From Paenibacillus peoriae KCTC 3763 (GTDB taxonomy: Bacteria; Bacillota; Bacilli; Paenibacillales; Paenibacillaceae): a stretch of DNA of 64,000 nt. The notes under the pieces were generated by a model. The model was not told the origin of the DNA. It did no database searches and saw only the letters and a program-made list of their open reading frames with translations. Position 1 is the stretch's first letter. The number at the start of each line of letters is the position of its first letter. The stretch lies in contig NZ_AGFX01000041.1 of assembly GCF_000236805.1 (NCBI RefSeq), positions 619,289-683,288 of the forward strand. The letters are read 5' to 3'. A program made the translations under genes and the position numbers. Shown in pieces: positions 35,182 through 47,864 of this stretch.

Positions 35182-36129
35182 ATGAGTCAAACATCAACTG
35201 TACTAACTTCCAAGGGTTTTGAGCGCAGTACTCACATGAAAAGCGGTTTTTGGCTAGTCGCGATTGGAGCGGCCTTGTGGGGCGCTGACCCGCTGTTTCG
35301 TATTATTTTGTTAAAATCATTCACCTCAGCTCAAATTGTACTGATGGAGCACGTGCTGCTTTTTATTGCTTTGGCACCGATCCTGTGGAAGCACCGCGAG
35401 GAGCTTAAAGCAGTACGGCTCCGTCAAGTTTTTGCTATTTTGTTCGTCTCGTGGGGCGGTTCAGCTTTGGCCAGCGTGATTTTCACCATGGCACTCAGCA
35501 ACGGTGATTTGAATGCCGTTCTTTTACTTCAAAAGCTGCAACCGTTGGTCGCTATTATTCTGGCACGTATTATTTTGAAGGAAATGCTGCCGCGTAATTT
35601 TGGAATACTTATTGTTATCGCTTTGTTGGGGACGTATCTTCTTACCTTCGGCTGGTCGCTCCCCTTCGGACATGCTCGCAATTTTGTTCAGGTCGGCAGT
35701 CTGCTGGCACTGGGAGCAGCGGTTTTGTGGGGCGGCTCGACTGTGATGGGAAGTTATTTGCTTCGCTCGATGAAATATGAGACGGTAACCTCCCTGCGCT
35801 TCATGGTGGCGCTCCCCATACTGATTGTCCTCACCTCTGTGGAGCATGCGCCGTGGAATATGCCTGCTGGTACATGGGCGGGCGCAGCCGTGATTATCAA
35901 TCTGTTATTGCAGGCACTGCTGCCGGGTCTTCTCAGCCTGCTGCTGTATTACAAGGGATTGAGCACGACCAAAGCGTCTTATGCCACCATGGCGGAATTG
36001 AGCTTTCCTATGGTCGGTGTCGTGATTAACTGGATCGCATTCCAGCAAATTGTTACCATAGCACAACTGGCTGGTTTTATGCTTATCTGGATTACACTGT
36101 TTATGATTTCACGTCAGCAAAAAAACTAA
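35182..36129 (+). CDS. EamA/DMT-family transporter under FMN riboswitch, predicted flavin permease
   Basis: About 315 residues with ten predicted membrane helices in two EamA repeats (about 20-150 and 165-310). AAGGAG is ten bases before the ATG at 35182; a TTG at 35176 is possible. EamA proteins move many small molecules. Control by an FMN riboswitch points to riboflavin or a precursor, as for the RibN group of DMT transporters in other bacteria. It is not RibU, the usual ECF riboflavin importer of Firmicutes. The substrate is inferred from regulation only. Confidence 0.85.
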   Translation: MSQTSTVLTSKGFERSTHMKSGFWLVAIGAALWGADPLFRIILLKSFTSAQIVLMEHVLLFIALAPILWKHREELKAVRLRQVFAILFVSWGGSALASVIFTMALSNGDLNAVLLLQKLQPLVAIILARIILKEMLPRNFGILIVIALLGTYLLTFGWSLPFGHARNFVQVGSLLALGAAVLWGGSTVMGSYLLRSMKYETVTSLRFMVALPILIVLTSVEHAPWNMPAGTWAGAAVIINLLLQALLPGLLSLLLYYKGLSTTKASYATMAELSFPMVGVVINWIAFQQIVTIAQLAGFMLIWITLFMISRQQKN

Positions 36130-36161
36130 CAAGTAAGTTCATATCCATTTCATACTAACTT

Positions 36162-36208
36162 AAGCCAAATCGCGATGATGCTTTTGCGTCTCCGATTTGG
36201 CTTTTTAT
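36162..36208 (+). terminator. terminator after the EamA gene
   Basis: The stem AAGCCAAATCG / CGATTTGGCTT is followed by TTTATG. Confidence 0.85.
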
Positions 36209-36371
36209 GTATAAGTATTAATACATAACATGCTACTTTTGAACTATTTTTAAATAAAAACGTCTAAAACATGCAACTATTCTTCATTTGCCATAGATTA
36301 CATCTATAAAATCCACTGCTTTTTGTCGAATAAAACAATGTAGTGATCATCAGACACAGAGGAGAACAACT

Positions 36372-38402
36372 ATGACTAAAGCAAAACAAACAATTCCGTG
36401 GTGGGCCAGATTTCTCAGACAGTTATATTTAATGAGAACAAGATTGATTGTAGCTTTTTTGACTGTATTATTGATTCCAAGTGCACTTATTGGATACTTT
36501 TCTTATGAAGGTGCTACAACGCAACTCAGTCAGCAAATGAGCAGTTCTGTGTACACGAATCTGTATCTGATTCGAAGCAATGTCAATCAGTACGTATCGC
36601 CTATTATGAAGGACCTGGACGTGTTTGCGACTGAAGTCGAGTCCAATTCCCTTGCTTCCAATCAAGAGGCCCTTCAGGCAAAATTGGATGTCATCATCAA
36701 AGCTCATCCCGAACTGGATGCCGCGTTCCTCGGTAATACGGAAGGACAATATGTTCGTACGCCGAAAAAAGAATCAACCGATTATGATCCTAGAGAGAAA
36801 AAATGGTACAAAAATGCGATGCAGCAAAAGGGTAAAGTATTCGTCGGTGTTCCAGATGTGAGCTCCACGACAGGAAATTTAGTGGTGACCATATCAAGAA
36901 CGCTGGAGGACGGCCAAGGAGCTATTGCGTTGGGCTTGAATCTGGACAAGATGAGTCAAAACATGCAGTCTGTCAAGATTGGCGAACGCGGGGGAGTCTT
37001 TATTGTTGATTCTAATCATAAAATTGTGTCTGGAGCTGGAGCAGCCTTTAACAATTCGGGTCAAAAACCGACAGACACTATTAAGGGACTTCCCGAAGTA
37101 GAGGAAAACGCTGAAAATGATACTCCTTCCATAAAACAGATTCAATTTATGAATAGAGACGTGCTGGCCTTTACACTCAAGGACCCTGTCACCGGATGGA
37201 GCATTATCGCACTGTCGGATCTGGAGGATTATAGTGATGCTGCCCGTCCAATTTTGAAACAAAGCCTCATCGTCATCGCCATATCCGTACTGGTTGCTGC
37301 TATCATTATTTTCCTGATGGTTCGTTCATTCCTGATTCCGCTGCGCAAGCTGCAAGCAGGGACACGTATCGTCCGGGATGGAAATCTGACTGAACGTGTT
37401 AATCTGTCCAGTAAGGATGAATTCGGCGACCTGGCCCAGAATTTCGACCAGATGACACATGCCTTGCATACGATGGTTTCTGAGGTCAATCAAACGTCCT
37501 CTCGACTTACTTCCTCTTCCCTGATGATCAAGGAAAGCACGGAGCAAACAACGGAATCTGTACAGCATGTAGCGGAAACCGTCATGGAATCTGCCGAAAA
37601 TGCAGCCACCAGCGCCGAGGCATCCGAGCAAACCGCCAATGCCGTTGAAGAAATGGCCAAAGGTGTCAGCACCATTGCCGAATCGGCAAGTTCCATCGTG
37701 GATTCTGCAGGACAAACCGAGCACGATGTAGCCCAAGGCAGCAAAATGATCAGCAATGTGCGAACACAGATGGACCGCATTCTGGAAGCCGTAAGCCAAA
37801 CAGCTGGTCTAATGGATGAGCTGTCACAGCTCTCCGACGATGCGAGGCAGATGAATAGCGCTATTGCTGCCATTGCCAAGCAAACGAACTTGTTGTCCCT
37901 GAATGCATCCATTGAGGCTTCCAGAGCAGGCGAAGCCGGGCGTGGATTTGCCGTGGTCGCAATAGAAGTACGCAAGCTATCGGAGCAATCAAAGGCAAGC
38001 GCCGATTCCATCAGTCAGATTATTACGCAGATGCTGGACCTGATTCAACGCTCTACCGCTACAATGAACGGCAATGTTCGTAACCAGGTGGGCGAAGGAT
38101 TGCGCATCAGCCAAGAGGCAGAAGGTGCTTTTGCGAATATTGAACGCTCCACCTCTCATATCGTGGAGCAAATTCAAAGCGTATCCGCTGCTGCTGAAGA
38201 AATCTCGGCCAGCACGGAAGAGGTTTCGGCTACCGTGACCCATCTGGCAAGTCTGTCCCGCAGTTCGGCGGACAGTTCACAGACTACATCCGCTGCTGCT
38301 CAGGAGCAGATGGCGGCCATGGAGGAAATCGCTTCTTCGTCCCAGGAGCTGTCCAGAATGGCGCAGGATTTGCAAGAACTTGTGAAGCGATTTAAAATTT
38401 AA
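36372..38402 (+). CDS. methyl-accepting chemotaxis protein
   Basis: A 676-residue chemoreceptor. TM1 is at about 25-45, an extracellular dCache-type sensor at about 48-290 (with [11 protein letters not shown] and the second-lobe [14 protein letters not shown]), TM2 at about 297-318, HAMP at about 319-372 and a long signalling coiled coil to the end. The tip that contacts CheA/CheW is [19 protein letters not shown], with [14 protein letters not shown] following. dCache receptors usually bind amino acids or other small organic ligands. AGAGGAG precedes the ATG. It is monocistronic with its own terminator. Confidence 0.95.
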   Translation: MTKAKQTIPWWARFLRQLYLMRTRLIVAFLTVLLIPSALIGYFSYEGATTQLSQQMSSSVYTNLYLIRSNVNQYVSPIMKDLDVFATEVESNSLASNQEALQAKLDVIIKAHPELDAAFLGNTEGQYVRTPKKESTDYDPREKKWYKNAMQQKGKVFVGVPDVSSTTGNLVVTISRTLEDGQGAIALGLNLDKMSQNMQSVKIGERGGVFIVDSNHKIVSGAGAAFNNSGQKPTDTIKGLPEVEENAENDTPSIKQIQFMNRDVLAFTLKDPVTGWSIIALSDLEDYSDAARPILKQSLIVIAISVLVAAIIIFLMVRSFLIPLRKLQAGTRIVRDGNLTERVNLSSKDEFGDLAQNFDQMTHALHTMVSEVNQTSSRLTSSSLMIKESTEQTTESVQHVAETVMESAENAATSAEASEQTANAVEEMAKGVSTIAESASSIVDSAGQTEHDVAQGSKMISNVRTQMDRILEAVSQTAGLMDELSQLSDDARQMNSAIAAIAKQTNLLSLNASIEASRAGEAGRGFAVVAIEVRKLSEQSKASADSISQIITQMLDLIQRSTATMNGNVRNQVGEGLRISQEAEGAFANIERSTSHIVEQIQSVSAAAEEISASTEEVSATVTHLASLSRSSADSSQTTSAAAQEQMAAMEEIASSSQELSRMAQDLQELVKRFKI

Positions 38403-38472
38403 CTTCCACATTAGATTGTTGCGATTCCATGCAAGTAAGGATAAGCAACGATACATCTGTTCAATTCAAACA

Positions 38473-38553
38473 AGCCTTCGTCCGAATACGAGGGATTGAC
38501 CCCTGTCTCACTAACAAGGTCAGTCCCTCATTACGAGCGAGGGCTTTTTTATT
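38473..38553 (+). terminator. two-stem terminator of the chemoreceptor gene
   Basis: The outer stem AAGCCTTCG / CGAGGGCTT is followed by TTTTTA and encloses an inner stem GAGGGATTGACC / GGTCAGTCCCTC. Confidence 0.75.
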
Positions 38554-38581
38554 AAATGGGTTAAATGAAGTTGTTACTTGC

Positions 38582-40066
38582 TTATACACCCATCTGCCCC
38601 GTTAACTGGCGCCGTTTATCCCCATCCGGGTCATACTCTACAGTGATATTCTCATGAAAAATGGTCGTAGCGCGTTTTTCCCTGTCATACGCCGGCCATT
38701 CCCTTTCTGGCAGCACAGGCCTTCCAGTACGTGCAAAAGTCACCCATGCCTGCTGCATTTCCTGAGCTAACGTCCGCATCGACGGTTGAATCTCTAATCC
38801 GAGCTTGCCCAGCGGCTCCAAATTATCGAAAACAAACGCAATTTCCGCGCCATGGACAGCCTTTCTAAAGGTTGGATGCTCCTGAATTGTCCAGTCAAAA
38901 CGATACATCCATACCGGCGCATAGGCTGACTGTGCAGCCGCGAGAGCTAAGGCAGGGCGCCAAAAAATCAGATCGGTCAGCATTTGCGCCTGACCCTCAA
39001 TCGTAACAGGAAAAGGTTCTGTCACTTCGGAGATATCCGGCATACCCGTCATCATTTCCAATGCGAGGCACGCTGTCTTTTTGTCCATAAGATGGGATTC
39101 TTTACGGATAAAATAGTCACCCTCATGCAAGTTTGTTCCGATCAGAACACTTACCTGCTTCGCTGATCCTTGTGCAATCGCAGTCAGAGGGTCGTTAGGC
39201 AAAGTCACACCGTCCACCACGGGCTGGTAAATCATCGCCATACCCGGTCCAACCACTTCATGCGTCTTCGCCATCGCAAGCATCAAGGCATCCGTCGGCA
39301 ATGTAAACAACCGTTCAGGCTGTTGAGTGCCCACACCCAATTGCTGCAGATACACAGCTGCTATTTGCTCTGCCTGCGGAGTCGGCAGCACCTGCGAAGC
39401 ACCGCTCTGCAAGATCGCGCGCTGGAACAAGCCTTCAGCAGTCGGCATCGCCAATAAAGTGGCAATACTCATCGCACCCGACGATTCGCCGAACACCGTC
39501 ACCTCGTCCGGGTTACCGCCAAAGACAGCGATGTGGTCCCTGATCCATTCCAGTGCGGCAATTTGATCCAGCAGCCCCGAATTAGAAGTCAGACCATCTC
39601 CACGTGGAGTCAGATGCAAAAACCCTAACGGCCCCAGCCGATAATTGATCGTAACAACGACAATATCACCCTTTTGCGCCATTCGCGCCCCATCATATAA
39701 AGGAATAATGCCAGACCCGGTGACGAAGGCTCCTCCGTGAATCCACACCATCACCGGACGTCCCTCCACAGGAGCCTCTGAAGCCGGTGTCCACACGTTC
39801 AGGTACAAACAATCCTCCGACTGCTCAGGCAGTTCTGCCAGATTCCCGGTCATACTGTCTGCTGATGGCATAGGTTGCGGACAGATCGGCCCAAACCTCG
39901 TCGCAGCCCGCACACCCTCCCAAGGCTTCAAAGGCTGAGGTGCGTGAAAACGCAGTTCTCCAACAGGAGGCTGGGCATATGGGATACCTTTCCACACATG
40001 ATATCCGTTCCCCGATTCCCCACGCAGCTGACCTAGACTGGTATGTACTGTAATGCTCTCCATCAT
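38582..40066 (-). CDS. pnbA: type B carboxylesterase (PnbA-like)
   Basis: A 494-residue alpha/beta hydrolase of the para-nitrobenzyl-esterase group (B. subtilis PnbA is 489). The nucleophile elbow is GESSGAMS, the oxyanion hole is in WIHGGAFVTGSG, and the catalytic His is probably in KAVHGAEIAFVFDN. It has no signal peptide, so it is cytoplasmic. Two ATG codons are adjacent; the second (40063) is better spaced from AAGGAGG. It hydrolyses carboxylic esters, with the physiological substrate unknown. Confidence 0.92.
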   Translation of the reverse strand: MMESITVHTSLGQLRGESGNGYHVWKGIPYAQPPVGELRFHAPQPLKPWEGVRAATRFGPICPQPMPSADSMTGNLAELPEQSEDCLYLNVWTPASEAPVEGRPVMVWIHGGAFVTGSGIIPLYDGARMAQKGDIVVVTINYRLGPLGFLHLTPRGDGLTSNSGLLDQIAALEWIRDHIAVFGGNPDEVTVFGESSGAMSIATLLAMPTAEGLFQRAILQSGASQVLPTPQAEQIAAVYLQQLGVGTQQPERLFTLPTDALMLAMAKTHEVVGPGMAMIYQPVVDGVTLPNDPLTAIAQGSAKQVSVLIGTNLHEGDYFIRKESHLMDKKTACLALEMMTGMPDISEVTEPFPVTIEGQAQMLTDLIFWRPALALAAAQSAYAPVWMYRFDWTIQEHPTFRKAVHGAEIAFVFDNLEPLGKLGLEIQPSMRTLAQEMQQAWVTFARTGRPVLPEREWPAYDREKRATTIFHENITVEYDPDGDKRRQLTGQMGV

Positions 40067-40195
40067 GTCCCTCCTTAATCTCGCGTGTTCAACAGAACCT
40101 TATAATATCAATCCTTACATATTTCTATTATACCTTCTGAACCGGGACAAACCAAAAATCGAGCGGAGCCAATCATTCCTTTATTAAGTGAAACA

Positions 40196-40230
40196 CAAAA
40201 AAAACCGGAATCGCTTTTGGCGTTCCGGCA
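40196..40230 (-). terminator. terminator of gbsR
   Basis: On the minus strand the stem CCGGAACGC / GCGATTCCGG is followed by eight T. Confidence 0.85.
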
Positions 40231-40258
40231 TGTTGTAGACAGGATAGGACATAGGCAA

Positions 40259-40822
40259 TTAATCTTGTACTTCTTCCTTCGGAATCAGCTTGTAAATTTC
40301 TTCACTCTCCAAAGAGTCAATTAATCGGTCTAACCACTTATAATATGCTACGGCCTGCTTCATTTTCAAACGGTCTTGCTGGAGAATCGCCTTAAATTCA
40401 TCATATTCTCCACCCTGCTCTATCAGCCTGTTCAGCTCATCAATAGCTTTACGCAGCACCAGCAGATTCGTTTCCACCGCTTTTCTCCATTTAATAGCGA
40501 AGAAGTCCGTGAACGTTTGATGCCAATCATATTCGACTTCATACAAGTCCTTGCGCGAGCCTTTGCTCCACACCTTGTTCACCATTTTCAAATCCAACAG
40601 CGTCCGTACGCCCGTACTCATGCTCGTTTTACTCATTTCCATTTCACGGCCCATCTCATCCAGCGTCATCGGTTTATCCGCAAAAAACAGCAAACCGTAC
40701 AAATGCCCCGCAGACAGAGTGATCCCATACAAGTCCATGTTTTTACCTATAGCTTCTATGACACGTTTGCGAATTTTTTGCAGCGAAGCCTGCTGCTCAT
40801 CACCTAACTGGTACAAGCTCAT
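40259..40822 (-). CDS. gbsR: GbsR-family regulator of glycine betaine genes
   Basis: A 187-residue winged-helix MarR-like regulator. The helix-turn-helix is in TLDEMGREMEMSKTSMSTGVRTL, and the IKWRKAVETNLLVLRKAI helix is typical of the GbsR/OpcR group (about 180 residues). In B. subtilis GbsR senses choline and represses choline uptake and oxidation genes, and OpcR acts on opuB/opuC. It is divergent from opuAA-opuABC across a 470-base gap containing a perfect 10-bp inverted repeat, so it likely controls betaine uptake here. AGGAGGTTGCAAGC precedes the ATG. Confidence 0.88.
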   Translation of the reverse strand: MSLYQLGDEQQASLQKIRKRVIEAIGKNMDLYGITLSAGHLYGLLFFADKPMTLDEMGREMEMSKTSMSTGVRTLLDLKMVNKVWSKGSRKDLYEVEYDWHQTFTDFFAIKWRKAVETNLLVLRKAIDELNRLIEQGGEYDEFKAILQQDRLKMKQAVAYYKWLDRLIDSLESEEIYKLIPKEEVQD

Positions 40823-41108
40823 GCTTGCAACCTCCTAATTTTAGAGCATTTTGCACAACTTAGTATGAACGAATTACCTGTAACGGATAAGCTTTGACGC
40901 AATAGATGTTGTCTATATTACAGCAGCATAGTCGTTCAAAATCATAATTCGCAAAATTGCTAATGATAGTAAATTTTTAAAATTATGGATATACATAATT
41001 CTTTTTCTTATGATTCTATTTCATTGTCTATTTTAAAAAAAGCATTATCGGTTGTAAAGTTCCGAATGTTTGAGCATTCTAAAGAACGAAGGAGCATATT
41101 AAAGGAAA

Positions 41109-41134
41109 GTATGTACAGTTTTTTCTGTACATAC
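41109..41134. promoter_or_regulatory. perfect inverted repeat between gbsR and opuAA
   Basis: The arms GTATGTACAG and CTGTACATAC are separated by six T. It is either an operator for GbsR or a regulator of RNA structure. The sequence ACAGTTTTTT recurs about 30 bases later. The surrounding region 40823-41295 has no other gene. Confidence 0.5.
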
Positions 41135-41295
41135 TTTATGAACAGTTTTTTTGTTTGAAAAGTAAGCAAGGCTTCTGTTACAATTTATTTTGTCATTAAC
41201 CGTTCAGGATGCGCGGAATTATGATTTTTTATACTCAATCCATCATGCAACATGGGGTTAATACCAAGCAAAGTATAGAAAGAAGAGGTGTATGT

Positions 41296-44248
<2,953 letters not shown>

Positions 44249-44357
44249 GACAGCGGAGCCGCTTCGGCTTCAGCTTCCGCAGCAGCTGGGGACTTCGGCC
44301 AGTAGGCCGATTACCGTAAAAAACACAAAAAGCGTGTACAGGCACTTATATATGCTA

Positions 44358-44397
44358 AAAGGCAGATCAGGGGTAACATCTGATCTGCCTTCTATAT
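44358..44397 (+). terminator. terminator of the opuA operon
   Basis: The stem AAGGCAGATCAG / CTGATCTGCCTT is followed by CTATATTT. It abuts the convergent ABC-2 permease gene. Confidence 0.8.
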
Positions 44398-44409
44398 TTA
44401 GAGTTACCT

Positions 44410-45633
44410 TCAGCCTTTAAGCGTGACACCTTCTTGCGCGGGAACATCGGCATGCTGCCCTGTCGTCTGGTGCTGTCTAAAAAATAGCGGATAAATAGCG
44501 AAGGACACCAGAAGAGTCACACAGCCAATGACGCCCAAAGCTATCGTATCCTTAAAGACGTATGTGATATCCAATCCTTTGAGCGTAATATTGCGTACAG
44601 CATCCAGATAATACGTCAGCGGTAATATTTCGGCAACCCCCCGCAAGAAGCCAGGCATGGCTTCCAACGGCCACGTATAGCCTGATAGCATAAAGGAAGG
44701 AACAGCAATCAACATCAGGGTTTGTGTGGCATCCACTCTTGACTTGGAAAAAAGACTGAATAGAAAACCTAGGCCGCACAATGCAAAATTAAAGGCCAGC
44801 GACACCATAATCAGCGGAAGAACCTGTCCCCTGAATGGAATATCAAAGTATAGCGCGCTGATACTGAATACAGTCAGCACATTGAAGGCTCCTGCCGCAT
44901 AATACGGTGCCAGCTTGGCAATAGCCAGGCGCCAGGGAGTATTTTTCCATGCACCAAATCTCCCCCACGTTCCTGACTCCTTATCCCGTGTGCAGGATAA
45001 AGCAATACCAAGCAGCAAGCACTGCTGGAGAGCTGCCGCAATTACCCCTAATGGCATGAAGAGCTTATAATCATAGACCGGGTTAAATAGCACTCTGGAG
45101 CGGAACGGAATGGTGCTTAAGGCCGAGGCAGCTTGATCCGCGTTCATTCCCTTTTGCTTCATAGAATTGATAGATACTCCGGCACTTACGCTACTGATGA
45201 CCTGATTCGCAATACGGCTGGCACTATTGGAGTACATCATGTTGCTTCCATCAATCAGGGTCAGCACTGGCGGATTCTCCCCATGCTTAAGCCGAGTGGT
45301 GAAATTGTCGGGAATGACAATCCCGACCTTAGCTTCCCCGGTCTCCACCTGATGGACAACATCCTCCTGATTGGTCACTTGCCGTGTAACGGCAAATGAA
45401 TCTGTCGCGTCGAACGCCTGAATGATTTGGCGACTGAGCTGCGAGTTATCTCCATCATATACCGTGACAGGCATCTCGATAATCCGCTGATGTGAATACA
45501 GGAAGCCGAACAGTATCGTATACACAATCGGCGTAATCAGCAGAATAGCCATAAAACGGCGATCCCGGAAGATGCTCAGCCACTCCTCGCGAAACACATC
45601 GCGGATACGAAGTCTTTCCTGTTGATCCTGCAT
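44410..45633 (-). CDS. ABC-2-type multidrug permease (YhbS/YbhR-like)
   Basis: 407 residues from the ATG at 45633 (MQDQQERLRIRDVFREEW), which lies one base after the hlyD stop; the frame extends upstream inside hlyD but is not coding there. It has one N-terminal helix (about 24-44), a large extracytoplasmic domain (about 45-215) and five C-terminal helices, as in the ABC2_membrane_3 group. AAAGGGG lies nine bases before the start. Such permeases normally work with an ATPase; none is in this operon. Confidence 0.85.
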   Translation of the reverse strand: MQDQQERLRIRDVFREEWLSIFRDRRFMAILLITPIVYTILFGFLYSHQRIIEMPVTVYDGDNSQLSRQIIQAFDATDSFAVTRQVTNQEDVVHQVETGEAKVGIVIPDNFTTRLKHGENPPVLTLIDGSNMMYSNSASRIANQVISSVSAGVSINSMKQKGMNADQAASALSTIPFRSRVLFNPVYDYKLFMPLGVIAAALQQCLLLGIALSCTRDKESGTWGRFGAWKNTPWRLAIAKLAPYYAAGAFNVLTVFSISALYFDIPFRGQVLPLIMVSLAFNFALCGLGFLFSLFSKSRVDATQTLMLIAVPSFMLSGYTWPLEAMPGFLRGVAEILPLTYYLDAVRNITLKGLDITYVFKDTIALGVIGCVTLLVSFAIYPLFFRQHQTTGQHADVPAQEGVTLKG

Positions 45634-45634
45634 A

Positions 45635-46999
45635 TTATTGCGCCCCTTTGCCTGTAAACAGAACTGTAGAGCCCGTTGGAACCGAGGCAGCAAGATCCGG
45701 CAAAGCAACCTTAACGCCAAAGGAACGGACATCCTTATCACCGGAGCTTTGGCTCGGTTTTTGAATGGCGAAGTCGGCAGCAGATTCCAATAGAATCACC
45801 TTTCCCTTCAGCTCCTTGCCACCCGACAGCAGTTTAATTTGGACGGTATCCCCTGCTTGCAGACCGTTCAGAGATGTTTCCGGTACATAGAATTTAGCCC
45901 AACGCTGTGTCGAAGTTTCAATCGTATAGACCGGGAATCCTGCACTGGCCATTTCCCCCAAGCTAAGTGATTTGGATTTCACGATTCCATCCTCGGACGC
46001 GCGTAGTGTAGTGTAGCTCAAGTAGGTTTGCGCTTCCTGGAGCGCGGCTTCCGCTTGTGCTACCTGTGCATTGGCACCTGTAACCGCAGATTGCGCCTGT
46101 TCCACCGTGGATTGCGCCGCCTTCACAGCAGATTGCGCTTGCTCTACCGAAGCCTGTGCAGCTTTGACATCTTCCTGCTGCAAAGCGACTTTACCTGCTC
46201 CTGCCTGTGCTTCCTTCACTGCAGCCAATGCCTGACGGTACTGCGCTTCAGCCGCCGTGATTTCCTCCTTACGGCTTCCCTCACGTACCATATTCAGCTG
46301 TTGAGATGCCGAATTGTACTTGGCTTCAGCCTGTTGATGATCCAGTGTCGCTTGATCCAATGACGCCTGCGTTGCCGCTCCGGCTTCTTGGAGCTTTTTG
46401 GCACGCTCCAGATTTTTAACGGTCAAATCCAGCGTTTCCTTGGCTGCCTTCACAGCTACTTGCGCTTGCTCCAGCTCCTGCGGTCTTGCACCGCTCTTGA
46501 GGGCATCCAGCTTGGCTTTAGCTGCAGCCGCAGCCGCTTGTGCCTGTTCGATTTGACTGGAGGAAGCCTGTGCAGTTACACCGACTGCTGTTGATCCCTG
46601 GCTTTTCTTGGCCTGAGCTGCACTCACAGTAGCCTGTGCCTGGCCTACTCCTGCTTGGGCCTGCAGAACACTGGCTTTCGCTTTGGACACATTACTCTTG
46701 GCTGCCTGCAATGCAGCTTGTGCCTGCTTCACCTTATCTTCCAGCTCACGACTTTCCAATTTGGCTAATACCTGCCCCTTTTTCACCTGATCGCCCTCTT
46801 TTACGAACATCTGGTCAATGCGTCCTGCCATCTTAAAGCTGGCATTAAGGGTATCCGATTCTACGTAAGCGGTGGGAATAGAAGAGGATTGATCCGCAGA
46901 TAAGCTGCTGCCTCCCCGTGGAAAAGCGGTCAAAGCATAGATCCCTACAGCGATTAAAATAATAAGTACGGCGTAAATCGTATATTTTTTAGCTTTCAT
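45635..46999 (-). CDS. HlyD-family periplasmic-adaptor-like efflux protein
   Basis: 454 residues with an N-terminal membrane anchor (about 6-26) and a biotinyl-lipoyl-like half-motif GRIDQMFVKEGDQVKKGQVLAKLESRE split over about 58-84. A very long Ala/Gln/Lys coiled coil (about 88-330, repeated AQA and QAQ heptads) follows, then a beta-barrel domain (about 335-450). In Gram-positives HlyD proteins help export substrates through the wall with an ABC permease. It is cotranscribed with tetR upstream and the permease downstream. Confidence 0.9.
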   Translation of the reverse strand: MKAKKYTIYAVLIILIAVGIYALTAFPRGGSSLSADQSSSIPTAYVESDTLNASFKMAGRIDQMFVKEGDQVKKGQVLAKLESRELEDKVKQAQAALQAAKSNVSKAKASVLQAQAGVGQAQATVSAAQAKKSQGSTAVGVTAQASSSQIEQAQAAAAAAKAKLDALKSGARPQELEQAQVAVKAAKETLDLTVKNLERAKKLQEAGAATQASLDQATLDHQQAEAKYNSASQQLNMVREGSRKEEITAAEAQYRQALAAVKEAQAGAGKVALQQEDVKAAQASVEQAQSAVKAAQSTVEQAQSAVTGANAQVAQAEAALQEAQTYLSYTTLRASEDGIVKSKSLSLGEMASAGFPVYTIETSTQRWAKFYVPETSLNGLQAGDTVQIKLLSGGKELKGKVILLESAADFAIQKPSQSSGDKDVRSFGVKVALPDLAASVPTGSTVLFTGKGAQ

Positions 47000-47021
47000 G
47001 TTCCATCACTCCATCTGTCAA

Positions 47022-47606
47022 TTAATGATAAATGCCTAGTGCATTACATACAAATAATTCAGTACTTTCACGAACTTCCTGCAGATTCATCGTTTCGCCC
47101 CATACCATCGAACGCATCGGAGTAAAAATGTAAATGCCAAACAGGCAATTTGCCGTTGTTTTTGCATCCAGCTTGCTCGAAATTTTCCCATAGGACTTGC
47201 CGGATTCGATCTCTGCCTCCATAAAATCAAAATAGTCAGCCAGTACCTGTCTGATATTAAAATGCTGCTCTTGCGACACCCAGCCTTTGCTGACCAACAG
47301 ACGGCAAAAATCCGGCTCTCTCCCAATAAACTCAATATGTACCTGGATCAGCTTGCGAATCCTTAGTTCTACCTGATCCTTGGGAGTTTGAGCCATCGCT
47401 GCATGGATATCCTGGACAAAACGCTCCATCCCCATCTTTAAAATGTAGATGTACAGCTCTTGCTTGTTTTTGAAATTATAGTACAGGGTTCCTTTGGCAA
47501 TGCCACATACCTTGGCGATCTCCTCCATATTGGTCTCGTTAAAGCCTCGTTCGGAAAAAGCCTTGAGTGCGCCGTTAAAAATAATTTCCTTTGTCTGCTG
47601 TTTCAT
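47022..47606 (-). CDS. TetR-family repressor of the efflux operon
   Basis: 194 residues. The N-terminal helix-turn-helix (about 25-48) contains MEEIAKVCGIAKGTLYYNF with KNKQELY after it. The C-terminal ligand domain is helical, as in AcrR-type regulators. A GGAGG site precedes the ATG. Its gene ends 22 bases before hlyD and begins the operon. It likely represses the operon until a toxic compound binds. Confidence 0.92.
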   Translation of the reverse strand: MKQQTKEIIFNGALKAFSERGFNETNMEEIAKVCGIAKGTLYYNFKNKQELYIYILKMGMERFVQDIHAAMAQTPKDQVELRIRKLIQVHIEFIGREPDFCRLLVSKGWVSQEQHFNIRQVLADYFDFMEAEIESGKSYGKISSKLDAKTTANCLFGIYIFTPMRSMVWGETMNLQEVRESTELFVCNALGIYH

Positions 47607-47707
47607 GCTTCCTCCTTTTTTGAACTGACCGTCCAGTACAAAAATTATGTATTTATTATAAGCCTACTTTTAGTCATCCAGCAATAGGAAAAATGCAAAT
47701 CATTCAT

Positions 47708-47726
47708 TTTAGACACTTCGTCTAAA
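47708..47726. promoter_or_regulatory. palindrome upstream of tetR, candidate operator
   Basis: TTTAGAC and GTCTAAA form a perfect inverted repeat with a five-base spacer. It lies about 100 bases upstream of the tetR start. A weaker ACTG...CAGT palindrome is nearer the start (about 47623-47636). Confidence 0.4.
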
Positions 47727-47756
47727 CAGTCGTTCTAAAAAGAAAATAACGCAAAA

Positions 47757-47802
47757 AACGGATTGAATCAGTGAGAGGGTCACTCATTCAATCCGTTATT
47801 TT
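47757..47802 (-). terminator. terminator of the ugp operon
   Basis: A long stem of AACGGATTGAATCAGTGA pairs with TCACTCATTCAATCCGTT over a five-base loop. TTTTTTGCG follows on the minus strand. Confidence 0.9.
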
Positions 47803-47864
47803 ATAAAAGCGGCCGATAAAGGGGGACGTATTACAGTTTACCCGTCGCTTTTAGGGAAGGCCGA

